NCBI GenBank assembly: GCA_017303995.1
Contig: JAFLBE010000044.1
Span: 1-38,442 of the forward strand
Reading direction: 5' to 3'
Length of the DNA: 38,442 nucleotides
Source of the DNA: Bacteroidota bacterium
Lineage (GTDB): Bacteria; Bacteroidota; JABWAT01
Positions 9,070 through 16,404 of this stretch are shown one piece after another. The number at the start of each line of letters is the position of its first letter. Within the stretch, counting starts at the first letter, position 1. The translations under genes and the position numbers were made by a program. The notes beneath the pieces are model-generated. The model was not told where the DNA came from. It did no database searches and saw only the letters and a list, made by a program, of their open reading frames with translations.

Positions 9070-9230
9070 TGTTGAATGTGAAATTCGGTATCTCCGCATT
9101 TTATCCCTGCACCAAACAAATTAAAGCATCTCCGTTAGAAACCAATTAGAATCTAAATCTGAAGATGTAATCAGTTTCAAAATTAAATATTCTTTTTCTT
9201 TATTTGCAATTTGCAAAAACAGGGGTTGAT

Positions 9231-9671
9231 ATGGCTTTTTGGGTTTGGGATAACGGATTGAATACAGGCATTCAGGAGATTGATTCGCAACATAAACGGA
9301 TTGTTGATTATGTGAACCAGTTGGATGAGGCAATTGCAGTCAATAAAACGAACGAGCGGATTGGGGTGATTCTGGATGATCTGATCGATTATACCTATTC
9401 CCATTTCATCTTTGAGGAAACCCTGATGGAGCAGGCGGGCTATCCCATGATTGATCCGCATAAAAAATTGCATGAAGCATTCCGGAATCGGGTTCAGTCA
9501 CTCAAAACCCGATTTGACCGTGGAGAAGATGTGGCCTTGATCGTCCGGTCAGAATTGAAAGTCTGGCTGACCAACCATATTAAAGGTGATGATGTTTTCT
9601 ACGTCCCTTCTGTAAAGAAAAGTTTGAATCCATCCTTCATGAGCCGGACGCTGAAAAACATCTTTGGTTGA
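9231..9671 (+). CDS. Bacteriohemerythrin
   Basis: This is a 146-residue single-domain hemerythrin that binds oxygen at a di-iron centre. All seven iron ligands are present in the expected spacing: His21, His58, Glu62, His77, His81, His116 and Asp121 (in DSQHK, YSHFIFEE, DPHKKLHEAF and HIKGDD). The N-terminus FWVWDNGLNTGIQEIDSQH is characteristic. The start at ATG 9231 is chosen over 9204 because AGGGG at 9221-9225 lies five bases ahead and hemerythrins begin just before the WxxxxxTGI segment. Roles known for this family are oxygen storage, delivery or sensing in microaerobic bacteria. It appears to be a single-gene unit, ended by the terminator at 9734-9764. Confidence 0.95.
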   Translation: MAFWVWDNGLNTGIQEIDSQHKRIVDYVNQLDEAIAVNKTNERIGVILDDLIDYTYSHFIFEETLMEQAGYPMIDPHKKLHEAFRNRVQSLKTRFDRGEDVALIVRSELKVWLTNHIKGDDVFYVPSVKKSLNPSFMSRTLKNIFG

Positions 9672-9733
9672 AATACCGGATTATTCGCTAAGACGCGGGA
9701 ATAAGACCAAGAGCGCAAAGGATTTTTATTTTT

Positions 9734-9764
9734 AAAGGCTTGTCAGATGATAAGCCTTTTTTTT
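9734..9764 (+). terminator. Rho-independent terminator after the hemerythrin gene
   Basis: AAAGGCTT at 9734-9741 pairs with AAGCCTTT at 9752-9759 across a ten-base loop, with a run of eight T from 9757. Confidence 0.85.
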
Positions 9765-9782
9765 GAGACATTCTGAACTTAG

Positions 9783-9897
9783 TGTCATTCCCGCGTTAAA
9801 AATCAGTCAGCAGACTGAAAGGCGGGTTAACGAAGTTCTGCGAAGTTCATCCAGAATAAAATGCCTGGATGGATCCCGGATCAAGTCCGGGATGACA
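9783..9897. repeat. Composite extragenic repeat of the TGTCATTCCCG type
   Basis: The element is bounded by TGTCATTCCCG and its near complement CCGGGATGACA. Inside are smaller hairpins, TCCCGGA/TCCGGGA and CAGTC/GACTG. The ends resemble those of the repeat at 4685-4752. Confidence 0.6.
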
Positions 9898-10034
9898 TTT
9901 TTCGAAGTACCCACCGTGTTCATGATAAGCAGAATTCTTTAAATCTCCTGTCTTTCCTCTGTGTAACTCTGTGGTTAACCGTATTCATGTACTCAAAATC
10001 TGTTTTTTCCTGTTCAATTCCGTAAATTCCATCC

Positions 10035-10805
10035 ATGAAAAAGAAAATCGGACTCGCACTTTGTGGCGGTGCAGCACGGGGAAGTGCTCACCTTGGCGTT
10101 ATTCAGGCACTTGAAGATTTTAATCTGAAGCCGGATTATATCTCAGGAACCAGTATTGGAGCCGTTGTGGCTGCCCTTTATGCTTTTAATGTCCCGATTT
10201 CGGAAATCAGAAAATTTGCAGAATCGCTGAAATGGTTCAAATTTACCCGCTTTTCCCTTTCCAGAACAGGATTCATGTCGAATGCAGATGTTGGCCGGAT
10301 TATTGAATCGATCATCGGTTCCAAAAACATTGAAGACGCCAAAATAAAACTGGCAATTGTTGCCAGTGATATTGCAACCGGTGAAACGGTGATCTTAAAA
10401 AAGGGGAAAGTTTCTGATGCCATTATGGCATCGACTTGTATTCCCGGCGTTTTTTCTCCGGTCATTCTCGATGGGCGGATGCTGGTTGATGGGCTGATAA
10501 CAGAAAATATCCCCGTTTCTCCGCTCAAACCGATGGGTGCAGATTATATCATTGCCGTCAGTTTTAATCCGAAATCAAAATTCCGGAAACCGGAAGGTTA
10601 CATCGACGTGCTCTTAAATGCCTTTGAAATTGCCGCCTGGCAACGGACGGAATATTTTCTTCAGGAGGCGGATGCAGTTGTTGAACTGAATCTTGAAGAG
10701 TTCAGCCGGACTGATTTCCGGAAAAAAGTAGATGCACTTTTCAATGAAGGTTACCGCCAGACCGTCCTCCAAATCAATTCTATAAAATCCTCCCTCAATG
10801 AGTGA
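10035..10805 (+). CDS. Patatin-like phospholipase (RssA-type)
   Basis: The 256-residue protein is a serine acyl hydrolase with the Ser-Asp dyad of the patatin fold. The glycine-rich oxyanion motif is CGGAARG (10-16), the nucleophile is Ser40 in GTSIG (38-42), and the catalytic Asp is Asp152 in VDGL. There is no signal peptide or added domain, so it should be cytoplasmic or membrane-associated, acting on phospholipids or lysophospholipids. Its last eight bases overlap the start of the nuclease gene, which implies translational coupling. Patatins also serve as effectors in CBASS defence, but no cyclase or sensor gene is near, so a housekeeping role is more likely. Confidence 0.9.
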   Translation: MKKKIGLALCGGAARGSAHLGVIQALEDFNLKPDYISGTSIGAVVAALYAFNVPISEIRKFAESLKWFKFTRFSLSRTGFMSNADVGRIIESIIGSKNIEDAKIKLAIVASDIATGETVILKKGKVSDAIMASTCIPGVFSPVILDGRMLVDGLITENIPVSPLKPMGADYIIAVSFNPKSKFRKPEGYIDVLLNAFEIAAWQRTEYFLQEADAVVELNLEEFSRTDFRKKVDALFNEGYRQTVLQINSIKSSLNE

Positions 10806-12252
10806 AACCCAATTTTCTGTGAAAAGATATCTGACCGGAGTCGCCTGCGAACGGAAACTCTGGTTCAGATACCATACTGAACGTGAACCTGAAGACCGTA
10901 AACCCAGCTGGAAGTTCAACTATCAAAAAGCTGATGTGTATCATTTTGCCCGTCAGTTATTCCCGGGCGGAATCAGAATCAGTGATGACTGGAATCTGGC
11001 AGTAGACCAAACACGTGATGCGATTTCAAAAAAGTCACCGGCGTTATTTGAGGCCACTTTTACCTCAGAAAAATACCGGATTCGTTGTGATATCCTCGAA
11101 AAAAATGAAACTGGCTGGACGGTTTACAAGGTGAAGGCAGCAACCCGGTTTTATGACCGGTATGCAGAAGAACTTACGATTCAGGTCTATGTTGCCAGGG
11201 AAAATGGGGTGAACATTTCCCGTGTGGTGTTGTTGACCATCAATCCGGATGCAACCGTGAATGATCCCGAAACACTGTTTACGCATCACGATCTCACGAA
11301 TAAGGTCATGGGCAGATTGGATTTTGTTAAAGGACGGATGGATTTATTCTGGGCAATTCCTGATCAGCAAACCCCGCCTTCCGTCAGGAAAAGTTACCTG
11401 TGTCTCGATTGTTACGCCATGAAACATTGCTGGGAACCGGTTCCTGAGTTGCCTGTGTTTTTTCTTCCCGGATTGGGTGCACTCCAGATTGATGTGCTGA
11501 ATGAGCATCAGAGCTTTGACATGAAAAAGCTTCCGGCTGATCTGCATCTGAATCCACGTCAGAAAGAAATTTTGGCTGCAACACTTGAGAATAAAGAAAT
11601 TCTGGATCAGGGAAAGTTAAATTCCTGGTTGGATCAGCTGATCTATCCTCTTTATTTTATTGACTTTGAGGCTGATTGCCCGCCCTATCCAAAATATACC
11701 GGAACGAAGCCGTTTGATCTGATTCCTTACCAGTTCAGTCTGCATATTTTACATGAAGACGGCCGTTTGGAAGAGAAAATGTTTCTTCATACTGAAGACT
11801 CAGATTCCCGGATTCCATTTGTTGAAGCTTTGCTTGAATTTGTAGGTCCGGTTGGGACGATTATCGTTTACAATAAACTTTTTGAGCAGAAAGTTATTCA
11901 GGATCAGATGAACTGGTTTCCTGATTTTGCAGAACAATTAAAGCCCTTTGCTGAGCGGATGTGGGATTTGCATGCGGTGGTTTCGGAATGTTATTACCAT
12001 CCGGGATTTCATGGCCGGACGTCTCTGAAACAGATTCTTCCGGTTTTAGTACCTGAATTAACGTACCACGATCTTCAGGTTCAATCGGGACTTGAAACTC
12101 AGCTCATGTGGAATGCCATGATCAGGATGGGGCCTTCTGCAGAACGGGATAAAATGAAAACGGATCTTGAAGCTTACTGCCGGATGGATACACTTGGGAT
12201 GGTGAAGGTTTTGGAGAAATTGAGGGGGAAGGTGATAAGTGGAAAGTTATAA
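10798..12252 (+). CDS. DUF2779 protein: Cas4-like iron-sulfur domain fused to a DEDD exonuclease domain
   Basis: The 484-residue protein has a Cas4/RecB-like N-terminal domain and an RNase H-fold exonuclease C-terminal domain. Cys17 (ACERKLW) and Cys202, Cys205 and Cys211 (CLDCYAMKHC) match the four cysteines that hold a 4Fe-4S cluster in Cas4. Core residues Glu85 (FEATF) and Asp98 (RCDIL) are present, but the expected Glu-x-Lys reads Lys111-Val-Lys113, so this nuclease site may be dead. The C-terminal domain has Asp289 and Glu291 in FIDFEA, Asp390 and Asp464 (YCRMD), as in DEDD exonucleases. It overlaps the patatin gene by eight bases. A role in DNA or RNA processing is inferred. The last codons run into a 7-bp repeat array, so the C-terminal ISGKL is encoded by repeat DNA. 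Confidence 0.85.
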   Translation: MSETQFSVKRYLTGVACERKLWFRYHTEREPEDRKPSWKFNYQKADVYHFARQLFPGGIRISDDWNLAVDQTRDAISKKSPALFEATFTSEKYRIRCDILEKNETGWTVYKVKAATRFYDRYAEELTIQVYVARENGVNISRVVLLTINPDATVNDPETLFTHHDLTNKVMGRLDFVKGRMDLFWAIPDQQTPPSVRKSYLCLDCYAMKHCWEPVPELPVFFLPGLGALQIDVLNEHQSFDMKKLPADLHLNPRQKEILAATLENKEILDQGKLNSWLDQLIYPLYFIDFEADCPPYPKYTGTKPFDLIPYQFSLHILHEDGRLEEKMFLHTEDSDSRIPFVEALLEFVGPVGTIIVYNKLFEQKVIQDQMNWFPDFAEQLKPFAERMWDLHAVVSECYYHPGFHGRTSLKQILPVLVPELTYHDLQVQSGLETQLMWNAMIRMGPSAERDKMKTDLEAYCRMDTLGMVKVLEKLRGKVISGKL

Positions 12253-12268
12253 GTTATAAGTGGTAAGT
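12234..12268. repeat. 7-bp repeat array running through the DUF2779 stop codon
   Basis: Five heptads: GATAAGT, GGAAAGT, TATAAGT, TATAAGT, GGTAAGT. The stop codon TAA (12250-12252) lies inside the third unit, so the array has contributed the last residues and the stop of the gene. Confidence 0.85.
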
Positions 12269-12280
12269 GAATTATATAGT

Positions 12281-12326
12281 GTCACCCTGAGTGAATTTGA
12301 ATAAAATTCAAATTTATATCGAAGGG
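12281..12326. repeat. CTGAG/TCGAAG family element
   Basis: It starts GTCACCCTGAG and ends TCGAAGGG. The core pairs with itself: GAATTTGAAT and ATTCAAATT. Confidence 0.7.
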
Positions 12327-12410
12327 TTTGCTGTTGGGTTTTAAATTCCCCTCTCCGTCAGTGGACGGATTTTCAACTTTTTAAGGAGAGGAAAATCCGG
12401 TCACTTAGTG

Positions 12411-12458
12411 TGTCATCCTGAGTAATTTTTTGTGAAGCAAAAAATTGTATCGAAGGAC
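12411..12458. repeat. CTGAG/TCGAAG family element
   Basis: It starts TGTCATCCTGAG and ends ATCGAAGGAC. The core is AATTTTTTG ... CAAAAAATT, a hairpin unrelated to the core at 12281. Confidence 0.75.
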
Positions 12459-12543
12459 GAAGTGCCCGGATTTTGATGGTTTTACAATTATTAGAATTTC
12501 AACCCGGCTTAACTGGCTCTTCTTTGCACCTGGAGAAAAATAC

Positions 12544-12581
12544 ATCCCCCCGGCTTCGCCGTTCCCCCTTCGAAGGGGGAC
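12544..12581. repeat. C-run/G-run palindromic repeat
   Basis: It contains CCGGCTTCGCCG and CCCCCTTCGAAGGGGG, two adjacent hairpins, in the orientation typical of this family. Confidence 0.7.
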
Positions 12582-12594
12582 TTTTTAATTAAAT

Positions 12595-12629
12595 TCTTAC
12601 CACTTATAACTTGTAACTTACCACTGATT
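12595..12629. repeat. 7-bp repeat array at the kinase stop codon
   Basis: Five heptads (TCTTACC, ACTTATA, ACTTGTA, ACTTACC, ACTGATT) end one base before the stop codon of the minus-strand kinase gene; in that gene's direction they read GGTAAGT, TACAAGT, TATAAGT and so on. Confidence 0.8.
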
Positions 12630-12630
12630 C

Positions 12631-13395
12631 CTATTTTTTCCCAAAACTCTGTCTTGCTGCCATTGCTGCACCGATAATGCCGGCTTCATTTCTGAAATGA
12701 GCGGCGACAAACGGAGTTCTGAGTTTCAGTTCCGGAAAGAACTTCTCCTGCTTTTTACTCACCCCGCCACCGATGATAATCAGATCAGGCCAGGTTAAAT
12801 CTTCCATGGTTATCAGGTAGGTATTTAATCGTTTGGCCCAGGCATTCCAGTTTAAATCTTTTGCTTTTCTTACGGCATCTGAAGCATATTTTTCGCCTGC
12901 AAGTCCGTTATGAAGAAAGATATGTCCCATTTCAAGGTTCGGAACCATATTTCCGTTTACAAATAAAACAGTACCAATTCCGGTTCCGATCGTGACCAGA
13001 AGGACCGTTCCTTTATGATCTTTTCCGCTTCCGAAGGTCATTTCAGCCAAACCGGCGGCATCTGCGTCATTTAGTACGGTTACCTGAGCCCCTGTCATTT
13101 TTGAAAACAAGTCACGGGCATTGGTCGAAATCCAGGATTTATGAATATTGGAAGCTGTTTTTGCAATTCCGTTATGAATGACGGAAGGGAATCCGACGCC
13201 AATAGGGCCGTGGTAATCGAAAGATTTGGCAAGCTGGTGAATTCCGTCTGCAACCGCTTGTGGGGTTGATGGGTCTGGTGTTGGAATCCGGTGCCGGTCG
13301 GTAATCAGTTCGCCAGTTGTGGTATTTACAATTGCGCCTTTTATGCCGGATCCACCGACGTCAACACCAAGAATATTCATTTTTGTGGTTCCCAT
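12631..13395 (-). CDS. ppgK: ROK-family kinase, polyphosphate glucokinase type
   Basis: The 254-residue protein phosphorylates a sugar, most likely glucose, using polyphosphate and possibly ATP. It has the phosphate motif DVGGSGIKG (12-20), the catalytic [11 protein letters not shown] (Asp110 in the Asn-Asp pair), phosphate-2 motif TIGTGIG (135-141) and EMGH (155-158). The zinc-binding cysteines of ordinary ROK glucokinases are absent, and both length and DVGGSGIKG fit polyphosphate glucokinases. The start is uncertain: ATG 13395 is used, while ATG 13380 (beginning [10 protein letters not shown]) is equally plausible, and a GTG exists at 13398. It diverges from the STAS gene. Confidence 0.85.
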   Translation of the reverse strand: MGTTKMNILGVDVGGSGIKGAIVNTTTGELITDRHRIPTPDPSTPQAVADGIHQLAKSFDYHGPIGVGFPSVIHNGIAKTASNIHKSWISTNARDLFSKMTGAQVTVLNDADAAGLAEMTFGSGKDHKGTVLLVTIGTGIGTVLFVNGNMVPNLEMGHIFLHNGLAGEKYASDAVRKAKDLNWNAWAKRLNTYLITMEDLTWPDLIIIGGGVSKKQEKFFPELKLRTPFVAAHFRNEAGIIGAAMAARQSFGKK

Positions 13396-13553
13396 CACAT
13401 TAAAAATTGAAGGTAGGAAAGGTGCCGGGTAAATTCAACTTGAAAATGGAAGAGATTAAAAGTTATTTCCTGAAAAAAAGGGTTTAATTTTTCCGCAAAA
13501 AATGATTAACTTCAATCTATTCCGTTCTAAATCAGTATTCTCTGGAGACAATT

Positions 13554-13889
13554 ATGAAAGTAAAAGAAACAATTAAAGGCGAAGTAGCCATCCTAACCGT
13601 TTCGGGTAATATGATGGGCGGACTTGAAACCGCACAACTGCATGATTCTGTGAAAGCTCTTGCAGAAAAGAAAATTGTGAAAATTGTTGTTGATCTCAGT
13701 GATGTGAAGTGGATGAATTCTTCAGGAATTGGAACCTTGATGGCTTGTTTTTCGACATTGAGTACACATAACGGGAAAATCCGTCTTGCAGGCGTATCCG
13801 AAAAAATTGAAAGTCTTCTTGTGGTCACCAAACTGATGAACCTTTTTGAAACTGCACCAACAGTTGATAAGGCAGTAGAAGGTTTCTGA
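13554..13889 (+). CDS. STAS-domain anti-sigma factor antagonist (SpoIIAA/RsbV type)
   Basis: The 111-residue protein is a single STAS domain that in this family binds an anti-sigma kinase and is switched off by phosphorylation of a serine. The phosphorylation loop is WMNSSGIGTLM (53-63), with the target serine at 56 or 57, preceded by the strand KIVVDLSDV. GGAG at 13544-13547 sits six bases before the ATG. No partner kinase (RsbW) or phosphatase gene is adjacent, so it works with proteins encoded elsewhere. A strong terminator follows at 13898, making it a single-gene unit. Confidence 0.92.
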   Translation: MKVKETIKGEVAILTVSGNMMGGLETAQLHDSVKALAEKKIVKIVVDLSDVKWMNSSGIGTLMACFSTLSTHNGKIRLAGVSEKIESLLVVTKLMNLFETAPTVDKAVEGF

Positions 13890-13897
13890 TCTTTTCT

Positions 13898-13936
13898 ACA
13901 GGTTGTTTCTGGTTTCGAAACAACCTGTGTTTTTTT
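13898..13936 (+). terminator. Rho-independent terminator after the STAS gene
   Basis: ACAGGTTGTTTC at 13898-13909 pairs perfectly with GAAACAACCTGT at 13917-13928 across a seven-base loop, followed by a T-rich run to 13936. Confidence 0.93.
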
Positions 13937-13992
13937 CTGCTAAGGATGAGTGGTGGTATTGCAGATAATCATACTTATTGTCACACCCATTG

Positions 13993-14003
13993 TACTAACC
14001 ATT
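13993..14003. promoter_or_regulatory. Possible half-site of the methylase operator
   Basis: TACTAACCATT matches the operator arm near the methylase start (TAGTAACCATT, reverse of 15999-16009) in 10 of 11 bases, and lies 34 bases before the restriction enzyme start. It may let the methylase's helix-turn-helix domain also control the endonuclease. A single half-site is weak evidence. Confidence 0.35.
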
Positions 14004-14037
14004 CAGATTTGAACCCCATTTAATCAAAATATTTACT

Positions 14038-14754
14038 ATGTCAGAAGCTGAACTCTTAAAGTGTATTGTTGAATATTTTGAAAAGAATATTTTTAAAAAC
14101 CACATTAATTCAACATTAAAGAGTCATTCCAATCTGAAAAGTTATAATATTAATCCCATCGTTGTGAAGTATTTATCAAAGATACTTGATGATAAATATA
14201 CCCCGGAAGGAGTAGCAAAGGCTCTTTATTACCCAAGAGTGCTGGGAACCTCAATAAATACTTCATTTGGTACCCAAATCCAAAAAATGTTTGTTGAACT
14301 TAAAATAGCAGAAGGTTCTCTCATTAAGGGAATGGATATTGAGTTTACTGATCGGTTTGATGGCAGAAAAAAATGGTGCCAATTGAAGGCGGGACCCAAT
14401 ACAATTAATTCAGAAGATGTTAAGCCACTGATTAAAAAGTTTACAGATACTATAAATCTTGCAAGAACGAATAGTGCAATGAAGGGAATCAGTAATTCGG
14501 ATTTTATTGTTGGGGTGCTCTACGGAGAAACTTCAGAATTAAGTATGCACTACCGGGAAATTGATAAAATTCATCCGGTCTATGCAGGAAGTGAATTCTG
14601 GTTTAGGATTACAGGATATCCGGATTTTTATAACCACCTGGTAACCGATCTGCATGCCTGTATAAATTCACTTGAAACCAATGGTTTTTTTGAAATTGGG
14701 TTTAATAACCTTGTAAAAGAAATAAAAGCTTCATTACTATTCAATTTTGATTGA
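14038..14754 (+). CDS. Type II restriction endonuclease (PmeII-like, tentative)
   Basis: The 238-residue protein is the nuclease partner of the adjacent C5 methylase. A conserved block RVLGTSINTSFGTQIQ (67-82) and the active-site region GMDIEFTDR ... WCQLKAGPNTIN (98-124) resemble small type II enzymes; I recall them from the PmeII/Eco47II-like group but cannot confirm the name. The PD-(D/E)xK residues would be Asp100 and Gln115-Leu-Lys117, with Gln in place of the usual Glu, a change known in several active restriction enzymes. The gene is AT-rich. Its last 18 bases overlap the end of the methylase gene on the other strand. No ribosome site is evident. Confidence 0.8.
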   Translation: MSEAELLKCIVEYFEKNIFKNHINSTLKSHSNLKSYNINPIVVKYLSKILDDKYTPEGVAKALYYPRVLGTSINTSFGTQIQKMFVELKIAEGSLIKGMDIEFTDRFDGRKKWCQLKAGPNTINSEDVKPLIKKFTDTINLARTNSAMKGISNSDFIVGVLYGETSELSMHYREIDKIHPVYAGSEFWFRITGYPDFYNHLVTDLHACINSLETNGFFEIGFNNLVKEIKASLLFNFD

Positions 14755-15981
14755 AGTGGTATACGCATTTAGAAATTTTATAATGGAATATCCTATCTCC
14801 TTGCCCAGATTTACTGGCACAGCATTCCCGATCTGTTTGTATTGCTGTGCAGTGGAACCCGAGAAAACCCAATCGTCAGGAAAAGTTTGAATTCTTGCAT
14901 ATTCGCGAACAGTAAACGGTCGTGTTTCATCAGGATGGCATCTTTCAGTTTGCTTTTGTGCCGGGCTACAAGTTAAAGTTAAACAGGGTTCATCCCAACC
15001 AATTCGTCTTCCCATTCCTGTTTTTCCACCTCCCAAATAAAAACTTTGTCCCATAAATTCCTTTTGGATATGAATTGGCAAATCCCGCCAGTAGCCCTTT
15101 GGGGGCACTAAATCTAAGATTTCTTTTTTCCTTTTTGGATAGGTCACACCAGATGAAGGTGGAACATCAGTATTAAATAATTCTCCCTTTTTCAGGGCAT
15201 CCGAAAGCGTATAAATTCTCTTATAGGGTTTAGGGTATTCAAAGTTAAGATTTATATCTTTTCTTATTCCAACCAAAATAATTCTTTCCCTTTTTTGCGG
15301 AACTTTAAAGTTTACCGCTTTAAGGATCTGAATGGGTTCAACTTTATAACCAATTTCATCAAGAATTGAAATCATACCTTGTAACGTTCTACCATTATCA
15401 TGACTTAATAACCCCCGAACGTTTTCTCCAATACAAATCAAAGGATTTACTTCCTTTACAACCCTTGCAAACTCATAAAATAAAGTTCCTCTAGCATCGT
15501 TTAATCCAAGTTTTTTTCCTGCATAACTAAACGCCTGACAAGGAAATCCACCAGTAACGACATCAATCGTATCTAAATAGGTTGAAAAATCAAAGGATTT
15601 AATGTCCCCTTCAAGAACCTCCCATTTTGGACGGTTTGCTCTTAAGGTTTTACATGCCCATTTATCAATTTCATTAAGGGCAACACATTTCAATCCTGAT
15701 TTTTCTAATCCAACCGCTAATCCCCCTGCTCCTGCAAAAAGTTCTAAGACTGAGTAATCTTTTAACGGTTCAACAAAGTTAATATCGGGTTCATTTGGTA
15801 CAGGTTCAATAAAATTGAAAAAAAGGTTTTCAACATCCTCTTTTTTATAAACTCTATAATTACTAACTGGTTCACGAACTGCACTAAAAGTTCCTTCTCT
15901 ATCCCATCTTCTAAGTGTTTCCTTGCTTTTACCAATGAGTTTAGATGTTTCATCAAGTGTTAAATACTCTTTTGTAACCAT
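14737..15981 (-). CDS. C5-cytosine DNA methyltransferase with N-terminal MerR-type helix-turn-helix
   Basis: This enzyme protects DNA from the partner endonuclease by methylating cytosine. Residues 1-55 or so form a MerR/excisionase-like HTH (LTLDETSKLIGKSKETLRRWDREG, then NYRVYKKEDVENLF). The methylase follows with motif I ELFAGAGGLAVGLE, IV GGFPCQAFS (catalytic Cys), VI ENVRGL, VIII QKRERI and X QIGNAVP, all intact; the 414 residues are full length. I start at ATG 15981; the longer frame would need TTG 15990. An inverted repeat spans this start and is a likely site for autoregulation through the HTH. The 3' end overlaps the endonuclease gene. Confidence 0.92.
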   Translation of the reverse strand: MVTKEYLTLDETSKLIGKSKETLRRWDREGTFSAVREPVSNYRVYKKEDVENLFFNFIEPVPNEPDINFVEPLKDYSVLELFAGAGGLAVGLEKSGLKCVALNEIDKWACKTLRANRPKWEVLEGDIKSFDFSTYLDTIDVVTGGFPCQAFSYAGKKLGLNDARGTLFYEFARVVKEVNPLICIGENVRGLLSHDNGRTLQGMISILDEIGYKVEPIQILKAVNFKVPQKRERIILVGIRKDINLNFEYPKPYKRIYTLSDALKKGELFNTDVPPSSGVTYPKRKKEILDLVPPKGYWRDLPIHIQKEFMGQSFYLGGGKTGMGRRIGWDEPCLTLTCSPAQKQTERCHPDETRPFTVREYARIQTFPDDWVFSGSTAQQYKQIGNAVPVNLGKEIGYSIIKFLNAYTTSIKIE

Positions 15982-16010
15982 ATTATCCAACCTTATACAA
16001 TGGTTACTAA
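15971..16010. promoter_or_regulatory. Inverted repeat over the methylase start: candidate autoregulatory operator
   Basis: TTTGTAACCAT (15971-15981) and ATGGTTACTAA (16000-16010) pair in 10 of 11 positions around an 18-base spacer. The first arm ends exactly on the methylase start codon. A fused HTH domain in the gene product makes self-binding the natural reading. Confidence 0.55.
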
Positions 16011-16404
16011 AATAGATAGTCTACAACGGAAAAAGCAAATTAAATCAACAAAAAGACTGATTATTTATTCAGTATTATGGTGGGTTACCCTAATATCTGG
16101 TTTAGGCTTTCTGTCGACTCTATTCCATAGTTAATATTCCCAAATTTGAATTTCGTCACTAGTATTAGGATTCATATTGAATTCAATTTGTTTAAACCGA
16201 TTTCCAATCCCTCTCTCCGGTTAATTTTCCCGATGTGATTACCTTTCGTAATTTCCAAAGAGCAAAAAACTGATCATTTGGTTGAAAATGATATTTTGCG
16301 CTTTGGCACGTAATTTGGCATTGTAAGGGTATTTAAAACCAAATAAACACAGGTTGGTCAGATTTCATTTACCTGCAACCTAATAAATTAATCGAAAGTC
16401 CGGA
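15982..16404. other. Intergenic stretch after the restriction-modification pair
   Basis: The 423 bases contain the outer arm of the methylase operator, then AT-rich DNA with no gene seen. TTTGGCACGTAATTTGGCAT at 16302-16321 resembles a sigma-54 promoter (TGGCAC-N5-TTGC) but has TTGG in the second box. The response regulator promoter should lie in the last 100 bases. Confidence 0.4.

Larger units (their letters stand above)
8836..9230. other. Divergent intergenic region with repeats
   Basis: This 395-base gap separates the divergent mutase and hemerythrin genes and should hold both promoters. It contains a 7-bp array at 8983-9017 and a C/G-rich palindromic repeat at 9027-9069. No small gene is convincing. 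Confidence 0.55.
9672..10034. other. Intergenic region: terminator and composite repeat
   Basis: The 363 bases hold a GCTAAGACGCGGGAATAAGA-like repeat just after the hemerythrin stop, a rho-independent terminator and a 115-base composite repeat. The promoter of the patatin gene must lie in the last 130 bases; no clear consensus is visible. Confidence 0.5.
12253..12630. other. Repeat-filled gap between convergent genes
   Basis: The 378 bases between the convergent nuclease and kinase genes hold two 7-bp arrays (one at each gene end), two CTGAG/TCGAAG elements and one C-run/G-run repeat. No gene is seen, and no classical T-tailed terminator. Confidence 0.65.

Noticed and set aside
8836-9230. 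CRISPR or tRNA in the larger gaps
   Set aside because: The repeats here are short tandem or palindromic units without spacers of regular length, and no cloverleaf was found by eye.
10035-12252. CBASS-like defence module (patatin effector)
   Set aside because: No cyclic nucleotide synthase, HORMA/TRIP13 or ubiquitin-like gene is nearby, and the patatin is the short RssA type.
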